Assembly (NCBI GenBank): GCA_021789355.1
Contig: JAJYJR010000210.1
Span: 1 to 9,179 of the forward strand
Source of the DNA: Chloroflexota bacterium
GTDB taxonomy: Bacteria > Chloroflexota > Limnocylindria > Limnocylindrales > CSP1-4
Length of the DNA stretch: 9,179 nucleotides
Reading direction: 5' to 3'
Shown here: positions 6,834 to 9,179 of the stretch, one piece after another
Layout: each line of letters opens with the position of its first letter
Numbering within the stretch: position 1 is the stretch's first letter
Translations under genes and position numbers: made by a program
Notes under the pieces: generated by a model
Seen by the model: only the letters and a program-made list of their open reading frames with translations
The model's database searches: none
What the model was told of the DNA's origin: nothing

Positions 6834-7760
6834 ATGCCGCATCCTCCGCCTGTCGCCGGGGCGCAGGCAGCGCAGGCAGCGCAGGCAGCGCAGGCCAGGA
6901 TGCTCGCGGCGCTCGCTGCGCGCGATGACCGGTTCTCGCAGCTCCTGTCACGTGCGTCGAGGGCTGCGATGGTGGGCCAAGTCCTCGTGGCGTCCTCGGG
7001 CCTGACGGACGCCGAGTACGAGGAACTGGCCCAACTCACGCCTGCTGCGCACGAGCAGCTCGGTGGCGAGCTGGAGGCGAGGACATCGCACCTCCGGGAC
7101 CTGCTCGGCAAGGGCGACCCGTTCTTCATCCTGGCTGTTGTCCAGGACATGAACCTGTTCGTCCCCTGGGGCGAGTACTACGAGCCGAGCCACGAGGGGC
7201 TCGAGACCAGGATCGAGCTCGTCGCAGGTCTGCTCGCGACCCAGAGCGTCGAGCCCCTCCGGGACCGTTCGACGGCGCAGGACATGCAGGCGATCCTCGA
7301 CGAGATCGATCACATCCTGCTTATGAACATGCTGGTCAACCTGACGAGGCGCACGACTCAAGGCATCGACGCGGCGTCGCTCCGGTTCACGAGCGCGAAC
7401 CGCTGGATGGGGCTGCGCGGAAGCTCGTTCGCTGGCCATGCTGAGGAGCTGGCCGTCGAGCTGTATCGCGGCCAAGAGACATGGATGGCAGGCACGCTTG
7501 GGTACACGGTCCAGGACCTCATCCGCGCGGGCAGGGCCCTATCCATGTCATTCCCAGGCAGTCTGACCACCGCAGGAGCGAAAACGGTTGAGGATAGGAC
7601 GGTCGTGCCGTTCCGAGGCCCCGGGTGGTTGTCACTCCAAGCGACATGGTTCGTCAGCCCGGACTGGCTCGGAGACGTCGACACTCGCCGGCTGTTCGCT
7701 CTGTGCGAGTATGAAGCGGACGGGCGGATCACGAGAGCAGGCGCCGAGGAGAAACCGTAG
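6834..7760 (+). CDS. Protein of unknown family with N-terminal AQA repeat
   Basis: 308 residues from ATG 6834, chosen because AAGGGG lies about 6 nt upstream; ATG 6813 and 6726 are in-frame alternatives. Residues 10-21 are a regular AQA repeat encoded by a 9-bp minisatellite. The rest is mostly helical: a Leu/Glu-rich stretch LTDAEYEELAQLTPAAHEQL, a distinctive DPFFILAVVQDMNLFVPWGEYYEPSHEG segment split as DPFFILAVVQDMNLF (98-112) and PWGEYY, then DEIDHILLMNMLVNLTRR and WMAGTLGYTVQDLIRAGRAL. No signal peptide, membrane span, Walker motif or catalytic triad was recognised. Codon use is looser than in the left-hand genes (more CAA, AGG, ACT), suggesting acquired DNA. The C-terminus (GRITRAGAEEKP) ends 12 bp from the opposing ATPase stop and may be truncated. 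I cannot assign a function. Confidence 0.7.
   Translation: MPHPPPVAGAQAAQAAQAAQARMLAALAARDDRFSQLLSRASRAAMVGQVLVASSGLTDAEYEELAQLTPAAHEQLGGELEARTSHLRDLLGKGDPFFILAVVQDMNLFVPWGEYYEPSHEGLETRIELVAGLLATQSVEPLRDRSTAQDMQAILDEIDHILLMNMLVNLTRRTTQGIDAASLRFTSANRWMGLRGSSFAGHAEELAVELYRGQETWMAGTLGYTVQDLIRAGRALSMSFPGSLTTAGAKTVEDRTVVPFRGPGWLSLQATWFVSPDWLGDVDTRRLFALCEYEADGRITRAGAEEKP
6861..6894 (+). repeat. 9-bp tandem repeat GCGCAGGCA, 3.8 copies, in frame
   Basis: Three exact copies of GCGCAGGCA (6861, 6870, 6879) plus a partial fourth. Each unit encodes Ala-Gln-Ala, and the 9-bp period keeps the frame, so copy-number change would lengthen or shorten the N-terminal tail without disrupting the protein. Confidence 0.85.
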
Positions 7761-7772
7761 CGTGAGGGGACG

Positions 7773-9043
7773 TCAAGCCCCGAGCAATGCGAGGGGTACA
7801 ATCGCGATCCCATCCGCGTCCCGGTACGCCGCAGACCCCGTCGAGACCACGACCCCGTCCGCGAACCGATCGCCGAGCTGATCGCGGAGCCAGCGGACGT
7901 GCTTGGTGTCATCCCGTGTGACCACCGCGCTGAGCTTCGCCTCGATGGCGAGGACGCGACGATCGGACGCTTCCACGATGAAGTCGACTTCCCGCTCGCC
8001 TCCTCTCGTTCGGTAGTGCCACACGTGGCCCTCCGCGGCCTCGGCGAACACGCGGACGGACAGGCAGGCGAGGGACTCGAAGAGGCTGCCGAGCAGCGTC
8101 CCAGACCGGCGGATGTTCGGGCCGATCGGTTGCCCTGACACGAGTGCGTCGCGGTCGGCGTTGAGCAGACGCGCAGCGAGCGCGGGGTCGACGAGGTGAT
8201 GCTTCGGCAGCCCCACGATGCGGCTGAACTGGCCCGTCGAGGGGAACCACGCCAGTAGCGGGTCCACGACCCAGAGACCCTCAAGAGCGTCGCTGTACGG
8301 CGCAGTCGTCGTCCGTGCCGGCTTCGTTCCCTCGCTGCCCATCGCGGCGTCACGGATCGTTTCGCCCGATGCCGTCGTGGCGGTCGCAGCCGCATAGGCC
8401 GTCAGCCAGCGACGCAGGGCCGCCTCGTTGCGGACCACGAAGCCCAGGAGCGGAAACTCCTTCTCGACGATCCGGTCGATGTATCCGTCCAGGCTGGCCC
8501 GCAGCGCTCGCCCCTTGAGATCACGCAGTCCGGGGAACCCCGAGTTGAGGATCTCATCGACGTAGTCGTCGAGCGTGAGAGACGTCTCGCCTTCGATCTT
8601 CGGACGATCGCCGCCGAGCAGGGAGGCCATGCTGACCGTGGGCACGCCGACACCTCGCTCGCGGCGAGGGTCATAGGACGCATGCGCACGGTCACGATCC
8701 GACCTGCGCCACTGTGCGCGGGTTGTTCGCGCGGCTGAGCGGAGCCGGTGAGCACGAACTGGCCACCAGTGCGATCGGCATCGACGGCACGGCGAACGAT
8801 GTCCCAGCTCTCCTTGTAGCGCTGCCACTCGTCGATGAGGATCGGTCGCTCGCCTCTGGTGAGTCGCGTGGGATCGGCACGGACGATCTCGAGCTGACCG
8901 GGCTGGTCGAGGGCATACACGGTCCGTGCCCGCATCGTCGCAGTCGCGGTCTTCCCGACGCCCTTCGCCCCCTCGATCGCGATGGCAGGGAGGTCACGGA
9001 GCTCGTCAAGCTCGTTCTCGACCACCCGCCGTAGATAGTCCAC
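7773..9043 (-). pseudogene. AAA ATPase with DUF4143 domain, broken by a frameshift
   Basis: Starts at GTG 9043-9041 with AGGAGG about 5 nt upstream (9054-9049). The first frame gives Walker A GAKGVGKT (25-32), Walker B RPILIDEWQ (D72, E73), a sensor-like FVLTGSA (97-103) and HSGAGRI...MRPMTLA. At 8661-8662 two extra bases (GC, within GCCGCGAGC) shift the frame; after it the sequence resumes as ERGVGVPTV and continues to TGA 7775-7773, with SLFESL, REVDFIVE and AIEAKLS, the DUF4143 end with its nuclease-like D...ExK pattern. Without the shift the protein would be about 422 residues, normal for this family. As read, frame one stops at 8402 (213 aa). These ATPases are widespread accessory genes of unclear role. 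A sequencing error is possible, as the change is a GC repeat; an ATG near 8630 could restart the second part. The IS promoter lies head-to-head upstream. Confidence 0.85.
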
Positions 9044-9075
9044 ACCACCCTCCTAAGAGATCATCAGCAAATAAC

Positions 9076-9104
9076 TTGACAATCTGACGGGTTTGGGCTA
9101 TGCT
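9076..9104 (+). promoter_or_regulatory. Near-consensus sigma-70 promoter of the transposase gene, leaderless
   Basis: TTGACA (9076-9081), a 17-nt spacer, TATGCT (9099-9104), then 6 nt and GTG 9111. This is the best promoter in the window: -35 matches 6/6 and -10 matches 4/6, with optimal spacing. The predicted start coincides with the GTG, and there is no Shine-Dalgarno sequence between, so the transposase is probably translated from a leaderless mRNA. Confidence 0.75.
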
Positions 9105-9110
9105 CGCTGG

Positions 9111-9179
9111 GTGATCGACGAGGACGCCATCCGGACCCGCTACGAGGCGATGGCGGGCCTCCTCGACGAGCGACAGCGT
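9111..9179 (+). CDS. ISAzo13-family transposase, N-terminal 23 residues only
   Basis: The 23 codons from GTG 9111 translate to IDEDAIRTRYEAMAGLLDE followed by RQR at the window edge. The pattern I-x-x-R-Y/F-x-x-(L/M)-x-x-L-L-D-E-R-Q-R is characteristic of the N-terminus of ISAzo13-family transposases, which carry out DNA cleavage and strand transfer of their IS. The catalytic part lies outside the window, so intactness cannot be judged. The family call rests on a short but distinctive segment; the strong leaderless promoter agrees with an IS gene. Confidence 0.75.
   Translation, partial: MIDEDAIRTRYEAMAGLLDERQR

Larger units (their letters stand above)
9055..9179 (+). mobile_element. Left end of an ISAzo13-family insertion sequence (incomplete)
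   Basis: The transposase start at 9111, with its own promoter, shows that an IS enters the window from the right. Base composition changes sharply to A/T-rich at about 9054-9081, just outside the ATPase ribosome-binding site, so I place the IS edge there; the exact terminus and any target duplication cannot be fixed because the right end is outside. The left boundary is therefore approximate. Confidence 0.5.

Noticed and set aside
5872..6951. 359-codon minus-strand open frame opposite the GGDEF gene
   Set aside because: Antisense shadow with compositionally biased translation; it spans the hairpin and the palindrome between two plus-strand genes.
8649..8668. Programmed ribosomal frameshift as the explanation for the split ATPase
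   Set aside because: No slippery heptamer or downstream pseudoknot-like element was seen at the junction, and this ATPase family is normally a single frame.

Overview
This is a very GC-rich bacterial window, by eye around 70% G+C. Coding strands have strong G/C third positions, GTG starts are frequent, and several genes appear to begin right at the predicted transcription start (leaderless mRNAs). That pattern fits Actinomycetota or high-GC Chloroflexota; I cannot place it more precisely and saw no rRNA, tRNA or phylogenetic marker gene.

Layout. 1-846 (minus): N-terminal two thirds of a secreted sedolisin-type (S53) serine-carboxyl peptidase, running off the left edge. 962-2416 (plus): complete HD-superfamily phosphohydrolase of the SAMHD1/COG1078 type, divergent from the peptidase. 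2428-3411 (minus): class I SAM-dependent methyltransferase, convergent with the HD gene (11 bp between the stops). About 3689-4648 (plus): SseB-like two-domain protein. 4649-4992: about 340 bp with no convincing gene but a good -10 box. About 4993-6588 (plus): an unusual fusion of a helical, prenyltransferase/terpene-cyclase-like domain with a C-terminal GGDEF domain that keeps the metal/GTP-binding residues. It overlaps by GTGA a possible 38-codon ORF, which is followed directly by a perfect 9-bp hairpin. 6834-7760 (plus): protein of unknown family with an in-frame AQA minisatellite, preceded by a palindrome over its likely -10. 7773-9043 (minus): AAA/DUF4143 ATPase of about 422 codons, broken by a frameshift at about 8661. 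9111-9179 (plus): first 23 codons of an ISAzo13-family transposase behind a near-consensus promoter, i.e. the left end of an insertion sequence.

Genes mostly alternate in orientation, so apart from the GGDEF gene and its overlapping small ORF there is no clear operon. The left half looks like chromosomal housekeeping or signalling genes. The right part (from about 6700) looks accessory: an orphan gene, a frameshifted ATPase and an IS end. The most interesting items are the helical-domain/GGDEF fusion with its coupled micro-ORF, the repeated leaderless-promoter geometry, and the ATPase/IS junction.
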